64,000 nt of DNA from contig CAWVLT010000064.1 in NCBI GenBank assembly GCA_963930185.1, forward strand, positions 1-64,000. The letters run 5' to 3'. Both the position numbers and the translations under genes were made by a program. The notes below the pieces were generated by a model. The model searched no databases and had not been told where the DNA came from. It was given only the letters and a program-made list of their open reading frames with translations. This document shows, one piece after another, positions 16,356 through 24,342 of the stretch; position 1 is the first letter of the stretch; each line of letters starts with the position of its first letter. Origin of the DNA: JAGZEG01 sp963930185 (GTDB lineage Bacteria > Actinomycetota > Coriobacteriia > Coriobacteriales > UMGS124).

Positions 16356-16480
16356 AGCACTTGAGGCCCCCTTCCTCAAGATGCTACGCAGGTACCCCTT
16401 GCCTGCGGGTTGACGCAGAATTGATGCGTCACATCCCTCCTTGTGAGAGGCCCGGCTCCCCACCGGGCCTCGCTTCGTTT
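16356..16480 (+). ncRNA. Candidate structured small RNA with C-rich loops
   Basis: Starting about 7 nt after the -10 there is a run of compact hairpins. Stem 1: GCA+CTTGAGG with CCTCAAG+TGC (16357-16384, one bulge), loop CCCCCTT. Stem 2: CGCAGGTA with TGCCTGCG (16387-16407), loop CCCCT. Stem 3: TGACGCA with TGCGTCA (16411-16431). Next an unpaired CATCCCTCCTT, able to pair with Shine-Dalgarno sequences. Last a terminator-like stem GAGGCCCGG/CCGGGCCTC (16447-16471), then CGCTTCGTTT. No protein frame is plausible. The design (C-rich loops, 3' terminator) resembles trans-acting regulatory RNAs of Gram-positives. Not matched to any known family. Confidence 0.5.
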
Positions 16481-16581
16481 ATGGGGCTGGTATCGCGTTT
16501 CCCTCAGATTCCTTCGCCCGGCCCAACTCACCGCATCGCCGTGTCCCCGACCCGGCCGACAAGTCCGCCCAGACGGTCAGG

Positions 16582-17004
16582 CTACTCGGCGCGGTCGTCC
16601 CCGTCGGCCTCGTCCCGGTGCAGGCGCTCGAGGAAATCCACCCACTTCTTCATGGTGTCCTGACTGATGGCGTGCTCCATCAGGCACGCCTCCTCGTCGG
16701 CCGTCTCGAAATCGACGCCCAGGTCGTTCACCAGGAAGTTGCGCAACGACTGATGGCGTTCCCACACCTCTTTGCCATAGGCGCGGCCCGCATCGGTGAG
16801 CGTGATCCGGCCATAGCGCTCCTGCTCGATGTACCCGTCCGAGCGAAGAGTCGACAGCGCCTTGTTCACGCTAGCCTTTGACACGTCGAGCAGCGCGGCG
16901 ATGTCGACCGAGCGGATCTCCTGCTTGCCCTGGGACTCCTCGAGCTCGACGATGGCCTCGAGATAGTCCTCGTTTGCGGAGGTGAGTCGAATGCGCCCTT
17001 CCAT
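16582..17004 (-). CDS. DtxR/MntR-family metal-dependent repressor
   Basis: A 140-residue metalloregulator that binds DNA when loaded with Mn2+ or Fe2+ and represses metal uptake. It has a winged helix (ALLDVSKASVNKALSTL, with DGYIEQERYGRITLT as wing) and a dimerisation/metal domain. Ligand positions seen: Asp and Glu in NEDYLE at the start, His in WERHQSL, and Cys/Glu/His in EACLMEHAIS. The Cys in that last motif is as in DtxR/IdeR; Bacillus MntR has Glu there. The SH3 domain of full DtxR is absent. Start ATG 17004 has GAAGGGAG 5 nt upstream; ATG 17079 (25 extra residues with Cys and His) is the alternative. No metal transporter is adjacent. Confidence 0.88.
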   Translation of the reverse strand: MEGRIRLTSANEDYLEAIVELEESQGKQEIRSVDIAALLDVSKASVNKALSTLRSDGYIEQERYGRITLTDAGRAYGKEVWERHQSLRNFLVNDLGVDFETADEEACLMEHAISQDTMKKWVDFLERLHRDEADGDDRAE

Positions 17005-17336
17005 GGCGGCTCCCTTCGTGCCGCATGCGTCTTGTTTCCCGACGTGGCCGTCGCCCTTGCCGCATGCCTTCGAATCCATGCCCCTATTGTCTCACAGTGA
17101 CGCGATGTGTGGTCAAACGGAGTATCCGGCATCGCCCGAAACATATGAAAATCGGCCCGAGACGCCCTCTCGGCCAAGATACCCCATTTTCACGCCGCGG
17201 CATGCATACACTAGAAGGCGGGGAGATCGTCTCCGCAGGCCTCGCCGCCTTTGAAGGCGACGAGGCGGCGTCGCGACCATCGACATGGGCCGACGGAGCC
17301 CGGGACGATCAACAAGCATCCAGGGAAGGAGCACAG
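17005..17336. other. Divergent region between DtxR-type gene and flavoprotein 2
   Basis: Carries a possible leftward promoter (TTGACC at 17117-17112 then GACAAT after 19 bp) and, toward the right gene, several hairpins in its leader: GGCCcGAGA/TCTCGGCC near 17153-17174 and GCCTCG/CGAGGC near 17238-17265. A plus-strand TACACT (17207-17212) could be the -10 of the flavoprotein gene. No gene is supported. Confidence 0.45.
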
Positions 17337-19538
17337 ATGAGCGAAAGCAAGATGACGCGCCGCGCGTTCGTGGCAGGTGCCTCGGCGATGGCGCTTGCCG
17401 TCGCGGGCACCGCGCTGGCCGACGAGCAGCCCGCCCCGGCCGAGGGAGGAGCCCCTGCCGAGGGCGCGCCCGCAGAGGGCGGGGCACCCGGCGGCGAGGG
17501 TGGCCCTGGCGGCCCTGGCGGCGGCCCCGGTGGCCCCGGCGGTGGCGCCACCAAGGACATCGAGGCTGCCCGTGCAGCGGCGGCGGCCGAGGGTCGCACC
17601 TTCGGCTATGCCGGCGCGGGTGACTGGCTCGGCACGCCCGATGAGGTGACCGTGGCGCGCGAGGTCAACGACTTCGACGTCGTGGTCATCGGTGGCGGCC
17701 ATGCCGGCGTGCAGGCGGCCCTCGCCGCATCGGAGAGGGGCGCGAGGGTCGCCCTGTGCGAGAAGAACTTCGCCATGACGTTCCTCGGCGAGGACATCGC
17801 CGCCTGGAACGCCCAGTTCAACATCGACGCAGGCTTCCCGCAGTACAACCTGGGCGAGGTCATCGACGAGTTCACCACCCGCTCGGCCGGCCGCGTGAGC
17901 CAGGAGGTCGTGGCCTCGTACGTGAACAACTCCGGCGAGTGCCTCGACAACATGCTCGCCTGCATGAAGAGCGTCGTGGAGGACGCGGACGCCAAGGCGA
18001 CCTTCGACCAGCTCGTCACCGACACGATGTACGCCAACGAGTATACGCCCGGCGGCACCTACGAGCAGGAGCCTGACGCCTCGTTCTACACCTATGACGT
18101 CACGCGCAACGGCAAGATCATCATCCAGGCCATGTTCGACCCGGACAAGGTACACGAGCTGACCGACGGCATCGACTGGGCGTCCATCGCCGTCGACCCC
18201 AACTGCGAGACGACCGAGGAAGGCTACCAGGCCGGCTATCAGGCCCTGTACGACACCCTCGCGTCGTTCTACGAGAACAACAACCAGTGCATCGACCACA
18301 CGGGCTACCCCAAGCAGCCCGGCACCAAGACTTGGGCGACCACGGTCCAGTTCATGGGCCACTTCCACGGCCGCGAGGGCCACGGCGGCGTGGCCGCCTC
18401 CTCGAGCCTGGGCACCGTCCAGATGGCGTGCCTGACGAAGGCCGTGCAGATGGGCGCGCAGGTATTCATGGGCTACAAGGGCTACAAGGTCGTTCAGGAC
18501 GAGAGCGGCGCCGTGTGCGGTGTCATCGTCTACGACCAGGACGCCGAGGAGTACGTGCAGTTCAACTGCAAGGCCGTCATCAGCTGCGGCGGCGGCTACG
18601 TGCAGAACTCCGACATGTGCTGGGCGCTGCTCAACGAGCTCATGGAGCGCTACGAGCGCACCGGCGGCCTCAAGGAGGACTTCAACGGCGGCGGCATGGC
18701 CGCCTCGGCCGACGGCTCCTCGACCAAGATGCTGTGCTGGGCGGGCGGTTTCGTTGAGCCCTCTCCGCGCGGCCACATGTCGCTGGGTGGCGGCCCCTCC
18801 GGTACGTGGGGCTGCAACTGCCACCTGTGGCTCGACGAGAACATGCAGCGCTTCTGCAACGAGGGCAACATCACCGCTGCCGGCTCGGCGTGCGCCCGCA
18901 AGACGGGCAAGTGCTACGGCATCCTGGGCGGCGACTACCTCAGGCACATCGCAAGCTGCGGCCTCGAGCACACCGGCCCCAACTTCGGCCGTCCCGAGTA
19001 CCTCATGGACATGATGTACGACATCGAGACCGGCGCCATGGACAGCCAGATCAGCGTCACCGGCATGACCACCGCTGAGCGCATGGGCGGCGGCATCGTC
19101 AAGGCCTCGAGCCTCGAGAAGCTGGCGGAGCTGCTCGAGATCGCCGACGTCGAAGGATTCGTCCAGGCCGTCAACGACTACAACGAGCTGTGCTACGGCT
19201 GCCAGGACGGCACCTATACCTGCGACCCGCAGTTCGGCAAGAAGGCCGAGGCCATGATCCCGATCGAGGGGCCGACGTACTACGGCTTTGCGGGCTCGCT
19301 CGGCGAGAACGGCTCGGGTCCCTCCATGGTGACCCTGTCCGGCGTCATGACCGACAAGGACCTGTGCGTCGTGGACATCGACGGCGCGCCCATCCCCGGC
19401 CTGTACGCAGCCGGCAATGACCTGGGCGGCCGCTACGGCACCGGCTACTGCACCCCCGCCGCCGGCAACTCCATCGGCATGGCCGTCACCAACGGCCGTG
19501 TGGCGGGCCAGAGCGCCGCGGCCTATCTGGGCCTGTAG
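17337..19538 (+). CDS. Tat-exported FAD-dependent reductase with Gly/Pro/Ala-rich linker
   Basis: 733 residues. The Tat signal MTRRAFVAGASAM runs to a cleavage site near ALA (28). Residues 31-71 form a low-complexity linker of APAEGG and GGPGG repeats. The FAD-binding_2 fold starts with VVVIGGGHAGVQAALAA (about 116-132), followed by LCEKN; the C-terminus has the expected GLYAAGNDLGGRYG then YCTPAAGNSIGMAV. No heme-binding CxxCH and no FMN domain. It is diverged from the first flavoprotein and larger, with a long substrate domain rich in Cys. It is probably an extracytoplasmic terminal reductase or dehydrogenase of unknown substrate. ATG 17337 has GGGAAGGAG 6 nt upstream. Confidence 0.9.
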   Translation: MSESKMTRRAFVAGASAMALAVAGTALADEQPAPAEGGAPAEGAPAEGGAPGGEGGPGGPGGGPGGPGGGATKDIEAARAAAAAEGRTFGYAGAGDWLGTPDEVTVAREVNDFDVVVIGGGHAGVQAALAASERGARVALCEKNFAMTFLGEDIAAWNAQFNIDAGFPQYNLGEVIDEFTTRSAGRVSQEVVASYVNNSGECLDNMLACMKSVVEDADAKATFDQLVTDTMYANEYTPGGTYEQEPDASFYTYDVTRNGKIIIQAMFDPDKVHELTDGIDWASIAVDPNCETTEEGYQAGYQALYDTLASFYENNNQCIDHTGYPKQPGTKTWATTVQFMGHFHGREGHGGVAASSSLGTVQMACLTKAVQMGAQVFMGYKGYKVVQDESGAVCGVIVYDQDAEEYVQFNCKAVISCGGGYVQNSDMCWALLNELMERYERTGGLKEDFNGGGMAASADGSSTKMLCWAGGFVEPSPRGHMSLGGGPSGTWGCNCHLWLDENMQRFCNEGNITAAGSACARKTGKCYGILGGDYLRHIASCGLEHTGPNFGRPEYLMDMMYDIETGAMDSQISVTGMTTAERMGGGIVKASSLEKLAELLEIADVEGFVQAVNDYNELCYGCQDGTYTCDPQFGKKAEAMIPIEGPTYYGFAGSLGENGSGPSMVTLSGVMTDKDLCVVDIDGAPIPGLYAAGNDLGGRYGTGYCTPAAGNSIGMAVTNGRVAGQSAAAYLGL

Positions 19539-19569
19539 CCACACCGCGCCAGCTGCCCGCATCAGCTGG

Positions 19570-19635
19570 TAGAATTGGCGCGAATGATCTTAAGGCCGCC
19601 GGCCCGGGGCGCCCAGATCGCCCTGGGTCGGCGGC
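19570..19635 (+). promoter_or_regulatory. Promoter -10 and strong leader hairpin before the first S41-like gene
   Basis: TAGAAT at 19570-19575 is a likely -10. Downstream GCCGCCG (19595-19601) pairs with CGGCGGC (19629-19635), enclosing a second GC-rich stem. The hairpin could end the flavoprotein transcript or be a leader element about 85 nt before ATG 19720. Confidence 0.45.
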
Positions 19636-19719
19636 GTTCATATGAAGCAGGCACCGGACGCGTGGGCGCGTGGGCGCGCGGGGCCGCGACGTCCGAGAAA
19701 GGCCGAGAGAGGGGCCGCC

Positions 19720-21102
19720 ATGAAGGGCTATCTGTACTGGTCTGCGTACAACAACGTCTGCGAGACCATGCACATGGACGCGGCGCCGGGCCGGGCCATG
19801 AACGGTGACGCCAACGCCTGCGGCAGCTCGCTCGCCAAGGCCTCGCGCGACGCACGGGCGACTCCCGAGCTCTTCGTCGACGCCGTGCGGCAGTTCCTCT
19901 CCACCTGCGACGCGCGGACGTGCGGCGTCGAATGCCACGACCCCGTCTACGCCGGAGAGGACGACCTGGGATTCACCACCCGGCACCACGGAGACTTTCT
20001 CTACGTGGTGCGCACCGGCGGTGAGGATCGCCTCTCCGTCGGCATGCGCATCGTGGCCGCGGGCAGAAACACCATCCCCTTTTTGCTCAAGGACACCGCC
20101 CAGGAGATATTCTGGGGCAGGGACACCGACCGCGAGAACTGGGACCTTGCCCTGCGCATGTTCAATGACATCGACGTCTTTCCCGGCGACGGGCACGTGG
20201 AGCGGCTCGACATTCGACGCTTCCCCGCGAACAGCACGCCAGACCCCGGGATGGACCCCTGCCACCTTGAGATGGCAGGGGAGGCGGCCGTTCTCTCGCT
20301 GCGCACGCTGCAAGACGCGGCCCCCATCGAGGCGACGCTGGGCGCAGCCCACGACCAGCTCGCCCGCGCCGACAGGCTCGTGGTTGACCTGCGCGGCTGC
20401 GACGCGGTCGCGCCCGGGCATGCCGGGGCAAACCCCGACGGCATGGCCCCTCGGGCATGGCTTGCGCTCGCGCCCTATCTGTGCGACTCCAGCATGCCCG
20501 CCGGCGAGCTGTTCGCCGACAGGCGCGTATGGTCGATCTACTCGAAGAACAACGCGGCACGCCTCGTGGAGGCCCTCGTCCCGGCACGTGCCGCCGCCCA
20601 AGGGCGCGACGACGAAGAGACGATCGCCCTTGTCGACGGGCTTATGGCGGAGATTGAGGAAAAGGCACGGCGGGTGCTCGAGGCCAAACGCGCCACGATG
20701 AGCATGGCCGAGCGACGCAGCCTTGCCGAGGTCGAGGAGCTCGTCCCCTCCCCCTTTGACAGCGAGGTGATTGCGGTGGCGGACAACGCGCCGAGGCGGG
20801 TTGTCCTGCTCGTGGACGACACCACCGGCCCGGCCGCCGAGCGCCTGGCCGAGGCCGTCATGGGTATGCGCAAGGTTAGGCTGGTGGGGCGCGCCACCCC
20901 CGGCGCCGTGGACTACGCGAATTACCTCACCGTGCGATACCCCGAGATCATGGCAAGCTTCACCTACCCCATGAGCCGTACCCGCGCCAGCCGCGACGGC
21001 CACGGGTGCGCTCGCACGGGTCTCCCGCTCGACCTGCACGTGCCCTTCTCGCCTAAGGAATGCGAGCGCGACGTCATGCTCGAGGCCGCTCTGGGTATCT
21101 AG
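19720..21102 (+). CDS. S41-peptidase-like protein lacking catalytic Ser (paralogue 1)
   Basis: 460 residues, no signal peptide. The C-terminal half matches the S41/tail-specific protease fold: RLVVDLRGCDA, then RRVVLLVDDTTGPAAERLAEA, GRATPGAVDYANY, and a closing LPLDLHVPFSPKECERDV. In true S41 enzymes the TASAAE-like motif holds the nucleophile Ser before AAE and a Lys follows in TxGKG; here these are Pro (GPAAE) and Ala (TPGAV). The region near 80-140 could be a PDZ-like module. It is therefore probably non-proteolytic, or uses other residues. A second copy follows 188 nt later. ATG 19720 has GAGAGGGG upstream. Confidence 0.75.
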   Translation: MKGYLYWSAYNNVCETMHMDAAPGRAMNGDANACGSSLAKASRDARATPELFVDAVRQFLSTCDARTCGVECHDPVYAGEDDLGFTTRHHGDFLYVVRTGGEDRLSVGMRIVAAGRNTIPFLLKDTAQEIFWGRDTDRENWDLALRMFNDIDVFPGDGHVERLDIRRFPANSTPDPGMDPCHLEMAGEAAVLSLRTLQDAAPIEATLGAAHDQLARADRLVVDLRGCDAVAPGHAGANPDGMAPRAWLALAPYLCDSSMPAGELFADRRVWSIYSKNNAARLVEALVPARAAAQGRDDEETIALVDGLMAEIEEKARRVLEAKRATMSMAERRSLAEVEELVPSPFDSEVIAVADNAPRRVVLLVDDTTGPAAERLAEAVMGMRKVRLVGRATPGAVDYANYLTVRYPEIMASFTYPMSRTRASRDGHGCARTGLPLDLHVPFSPKECERDVMLEAALGI

Positions 21103-21290
21103 GGGTGCCGTCCCGAGCGCCGCGCCGGCGCCATCGCAGCTTCCGGCACTCATCGTGGCGCCGCGTTTCGGGAGGACTTCGCGAAGAACGCGAGGCCCGC
21201 CGCCACGTGCCCACCCATGCGGCGAGCAAACGGGTACGATATGGCCTAGTTGGTTTTCGACCCCGTACGCGCGACGAAAGGTCACCCACC

Positions 21291-22574
21291 ATGGCCATGA
21301 AGCTCGACCAGATCGCCCGCCAGGCGCTTGACGCCCTCGCCAGAGACTACGCGGGCATGCCCGAATGCGACGATGGCCTTGGTCGGCACTGGCAGTCGGC
21401 GTTCGAGGCGGCCAGTCGCAGCAAGATCCTCTACGACAAGCTCTTCTACCAGTACATGACCCAGCGCCTCGCATGCCTGCAGGACCACAACCTCTGCTTC
21501 ATCGCGGGGCCCAACTGCAGCTATGCGCCCGAGGACTGCGGATTCGACGTTCGGCGCCATGGGGAAGGCCTCTACGTGACCCGCGTGCGCCAGGAGACGC
21601 GCCTGCAGGTGGGAGACGTGTTCGAGTCCGTGAACAAGCAGCCGCTCGACGAGTGCCTCGCCCACATGGTCGGCAACCAGGTCAACGGGGATGACCCTGA
21701 TCGGCAGCTGTGGGGCGCGGTGCTCACCCAGGCGACGCATGGCATCGTGCGCCATCCCGACGGTTCGGTCGAGGACTTCAGGATCCGCCGCTTCCCCCTC
21801 CAGCTGGCAGCGCACGAGCCCTGCTCGTGCGCCACGCTTGACGACGGAAGCTGCCTGCTCACGGTGACGCAGCTCGACACCGGTGAGATCGGCGAGGTGA
21901 TCGCCGCGCATCGCGACGAGCTTCGGGCGGCAGGCCGTTTGGTGATCGACCTGCGCACGTGCTCGGGCGGCACGGAGGCCTACGCCTATCCGCTGCTCGA
22001 CTACCTCTTTGACGATGCCTGCGACCTTGCCGAGATCGAGGGCCCCGAGACGATACTCACCAACTACACCGAGGCGAACTGCGACCGTCGCGAGGCTCAG
22101 ATCGCCCAGTTGCGCACCCTGGCGGCGGCGCGCGACGACGAGCAGACCAGGGTAACGCTCTCCTGGCTCGATGACAACCTGCAGGTCATCCGCGCCAACC
22201 GCGGAAAGGGGTACGTCGAGGAGACCGTCCAGCCCGACTCGCATCCCATCCAGGTGGCCCCCACAGGCCAGCGCGTGCTCATCCTGACCGACGTCACGAC
22301 CGCCGACGCGGCCGAGTGGCTCGTTCGCCTTGCCAGAACGTCCGCCCGCGTCACCGTCGTGGGCCGTGCCACCTCGGGCAACCTCGACTATGCCAACCCC
22401 CTCGCCATGGCGTTCGAGGATCGCTTCATCCTCGTGTACCCCATGAGCAAGACCAAGGACGCCGCCGAGGGGCGCGGCATGCGCGGGAAGGGCATACTGC
22501 CCGACCATCACGTGCCGTTCATGCCCGAGGAATGCACCCGCGACGTCATCCTGCAGCACGCGCTCGCGCTTTAG
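21291..22574 (+). CDS. S41-peptidase-like protein lacking catalytic Ser (paralogue 2)
   Basis: 427 residues, cytoplasmic by sequence. Paralogue of the preceding gene with the fold better preserved: a PDZ-like part (LQVGDVFESVNKQPLDE), RLVIDLRTCSGGTEAYAYP, RVLILTDVTTADAAEWLVRL, VGRATSGNLDYANPLA and a final GILPDHHVPFMPEECTRDV. The nucleophile position before AAE is Asp and the Lys position is Asn, so the Ser-Lys dyad is missing in both copies. It is Cys-rich near residues 60-90 (LCFIAGPNCSYAPEDCGF). ATG 21291 has GAAAGG upstream, and a TACGAT -10-like hexamer lies at 21235-21240. Function unknown. Confidence 0.78.
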   Translation: MAMKLDQIARQALDALARDYAGMPECDDGLGRHWQSAFEAASRSKILYDKLFYQYMTQRLACLQDHNLCFIAGPNCSYAPEDCGFDVRRHGEGLYVTRVRQETRLQVGDVFESVNKQPLDECLAHMVGNQVNGDDPDRQLWGAVLTQATHGIVRHPDGSVEDFRIRRFPLQLAAHEPCSCATLDDGSCLLTVTQLDTGEIGEVIAAHRDELRAAGRLVIDLRTCSGGTEAYAYPLLDYLFDDACDLAEIEGPETILTNYTEANCDRREAQIAQLRTLAAARDDEQTRVTLSWLDDNLQVIRANRGKGYVEETVQPDSHPIQVAPTGQRVLILTDVTTADAAEWLVRLARTSARVTVVGRATSGNLDYANPLAMAFEDRFILVYPMSKTKDAAEGRGMRGKGILPDHHVPFMPEECTRDVILQHALAL

Positions 22575-22682
22575 GGCGAGGCGGGGCGCCTCCGTGCCCC
22601 CATCCCTTGCCCAAGTTCCACCACGCATCGCGCACAGGCTCTCCTCGACCCATCGCACACCTCACCAAAAGGGGGAATCGCG

Positions 22683-24233
22683 TTGAAGAACGTCTTCATC
22701 GACACGCGCGGCAACGTATCGCAACCCGTCTCGTTCACCGAGGCGATCGTGACCGGCATCGCCCCGGGCGGCGGGCTGTTCGTGCCTCAGACGGTCCCGA
22801 ACCTGTCGGTCGAGCAGATCTGCGCGCTGGCCGCACTTCCCTATGCCCAGCGCGCGGCGCGCGTCTACGACGCGTTTGGCATCGACATCGATCCCGATGA
22901 CGTGCAGGCGCTCATGGCCCAGGCCTACGGGCCGCAGTGGGACGATGAGCGCATCGCCCCCGTCGTGCCCCTTGGCGACGGGCACACCTACGTCCTCGAG
23001 CTCTTCCATGGCCCCACGAGCGCCTTCAAGGACATGGCGCTGCAGTGTCTCCCCCGCTTCTTCGAGCACGCCACGCGCTCCATGCGCTCGCAGGGCGCCC
23101 TTAGCCACGATCACCTCATCCTCGTCGCGACCTCGGGCGATACCGGCAAGGCGGCCCTCGAGGGCTTCGCGGGCCGGGACCACGTGAAGATCGCGGTGTT
23201 CTACCCCGACGGCGGCGTCTCGGACATCCAGCTGCTTCAGATGACCACCCAGCTCGGTGACAACGTCTGCGTCTTTGGCGCCCGCGGGGACTTCGACGAC
23301 TGCCAGACCTCCGTCAAGCAGGCGTTTGCCGACGCGGGGTTCTGCGACAGGCTGCTGCGCGAGCACAACGTTGCCCTCTCGAGCGCCAACTCCATCAACT
23401 GGGGTCGCCTCATGCCGCAGATCGTGTACTACCTGAGCGCCTACGCCGACCTTGCCGCCGCTGGCTCGATCAAGCCGGGCGACGAGGTGGACGTCTGCGT
23501 GCCCACCGGCAACTTCGGAAACATCCTGGCCGCCTACTACGCGCGGCGCATGGGTGCGCCCATCGCCCGCCTTCTCTGCGCGAGCAACGAGAACAACGTG
23601 CTCACTGACTTCATCCGCACCGGCACGTACGACATCCGCACGCGCTCGCTGCACCTCACGCCCTCGCCGAGCATGGACATCCTCGTCAGCTCGAACCTCG
23701 AGCGCCAGCTCTTCGAGCTCACCGGCCGCGACGCGGGCCGCGTCCGCCAGTGGATGGACGAGCTCTCGCGCCAGCACGCCTTCTCGGTGGACGACGAGAC
23801 CACGTCCCGTCTCCAGGAGCTCTACGTCGGCGACTTCGTCACCAACGACGAGTGCCTGCGCGTGATAGGGCACACGTTCGGCGACTACGGCTACCTCGCC
23901 GACCCGCACACCGCCGTCGCGCTCGAGGTGGCCCGCAGGAACTCCGGACCAAGGCCCGTGATCGTGGCCTCGACGGCGCACTGGGCCAAGTTCGCGTCCA
24001 ACGTCTGGCGCGGGCTCCATGGCCTTGGCGCCGAAGATGCGCTGCCCGGCGACGTCGCGTCCCTGGGCGGCATCGATCTCGCCCGGTCTATCGCAGAGGA
24101 GACGGGCAAGCCCCTCCCCGCTGGCATCTCCGCGCTCGACGGCATGTCTCGTCGCTTCAGCGCCGTTGTCGACGCCTCGAGGGAGGGAGTCGAGGACAGC
24201 GTCCTGCAGTGGCTTTCGGCCTCGCACCGCTAA
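22683..24233 (+). CDS. thrC: Threonine synthase
   Basis: ThrC, 516 residues, converts O-phosphohomoserine to threonine with pyridoxal phosphate. The PLP lysine is in HGPTSAFKDMALQ (about 108-120), followed by ATSGDTGKAALEGF and, near the middle, VPTGNFGNILAAYYA. The size and N-terminal block (GNVSQPVSFTEAI, PGGGLFVP) match the longer bacterial type. Translation starts at TTG 22683 with AAAGGGGG upstream; there is no ATG nearby in frame. Its operon partners (hom, thrB) are not adjacent. Confidence 0.95.
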   Translation: MKNVFIDTRGNVSQPVSFTEAIVTGIAPGGGLFVPQTVPNLSVEQICALAALPYAQRAARVYDAFGIDIDPDDVQALMAQAYGPQWDDERIAPVVPLGDGHTYVLELFHGPTSAFKDMALQCLPRFFEHATRSMRSQGALSHDHLILVATSGDTGKAALEGFAGRDHVKIAVFYPDGGVSDIQLLQMTTQLGDNVCVFGARGDFDDCQTSVKQAFADAGFCDRLLREHNVALSSANSINWGRLMPQIVYYLSAYADLAAAGSIKPGDEVDVCVPTGNFGNILAAYYARRMGAPIARLLCASNENNVLTDFIRTGTYDIRTRSLHLTPSPSMDILVSSNLERQLFELTGRDAGRVRQWMDELSRQHAFSVDDETTSRLQELYVGDFVTNDECLRVIGHTFGDYGYLADPHTAVALEVARRNSGPRPVIVASTAHWAKFASNVWRGLHGLGAEDALPGDVASLGGIDLARSIAEETGKPLPAGISALDGMSRRFSAVVDASREGVEDSVLQWLSASHR

Positions 24234-24288
24234 CTGCCTAGCCACAGGCCCGATGTCCGAGTCTGCCTACCCTGGCGCTCGGATCTGG

Positions 24289-24294
24289 TATAGA
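24289..24294 (+). promoter_or_regulatory. Extended -10 promoter of pepT
   Basis: TGGTATAGA (24286-24294) is an extended -10 (TGnTATAGA) with no clear -35. It would give a leader of about 42 nt. Confidence 0.5.
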
Positions 24295-24342
24295 CTGACC
24301 CAGCACCGCACGCCAACTGCAAAGAGATAGGAGCGAGCACAC

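Larger units (their letters stand above)
16083..16581. other. 499-nt non-coding stretch between flavoprotein 1 and the DtxR-type gene
   Basis: Contains the flavoprotein terminator (16141-16177), an AT-rich regulatory segment (16260-16350), the candidate small RNA (16356-16480) and about 100 nt of GC-rich sequence before the convergent repressor stop. No coding frame with convincing composition was seen. Confidence 0.6.

Noticed and set aside
16183..16413. Small plus-strand open frame over the small-RNA candidate
   Set aside because: No ribosome site, ends inside stem 2 and stem 3 region, and its sequence is explained by palindromic structure.
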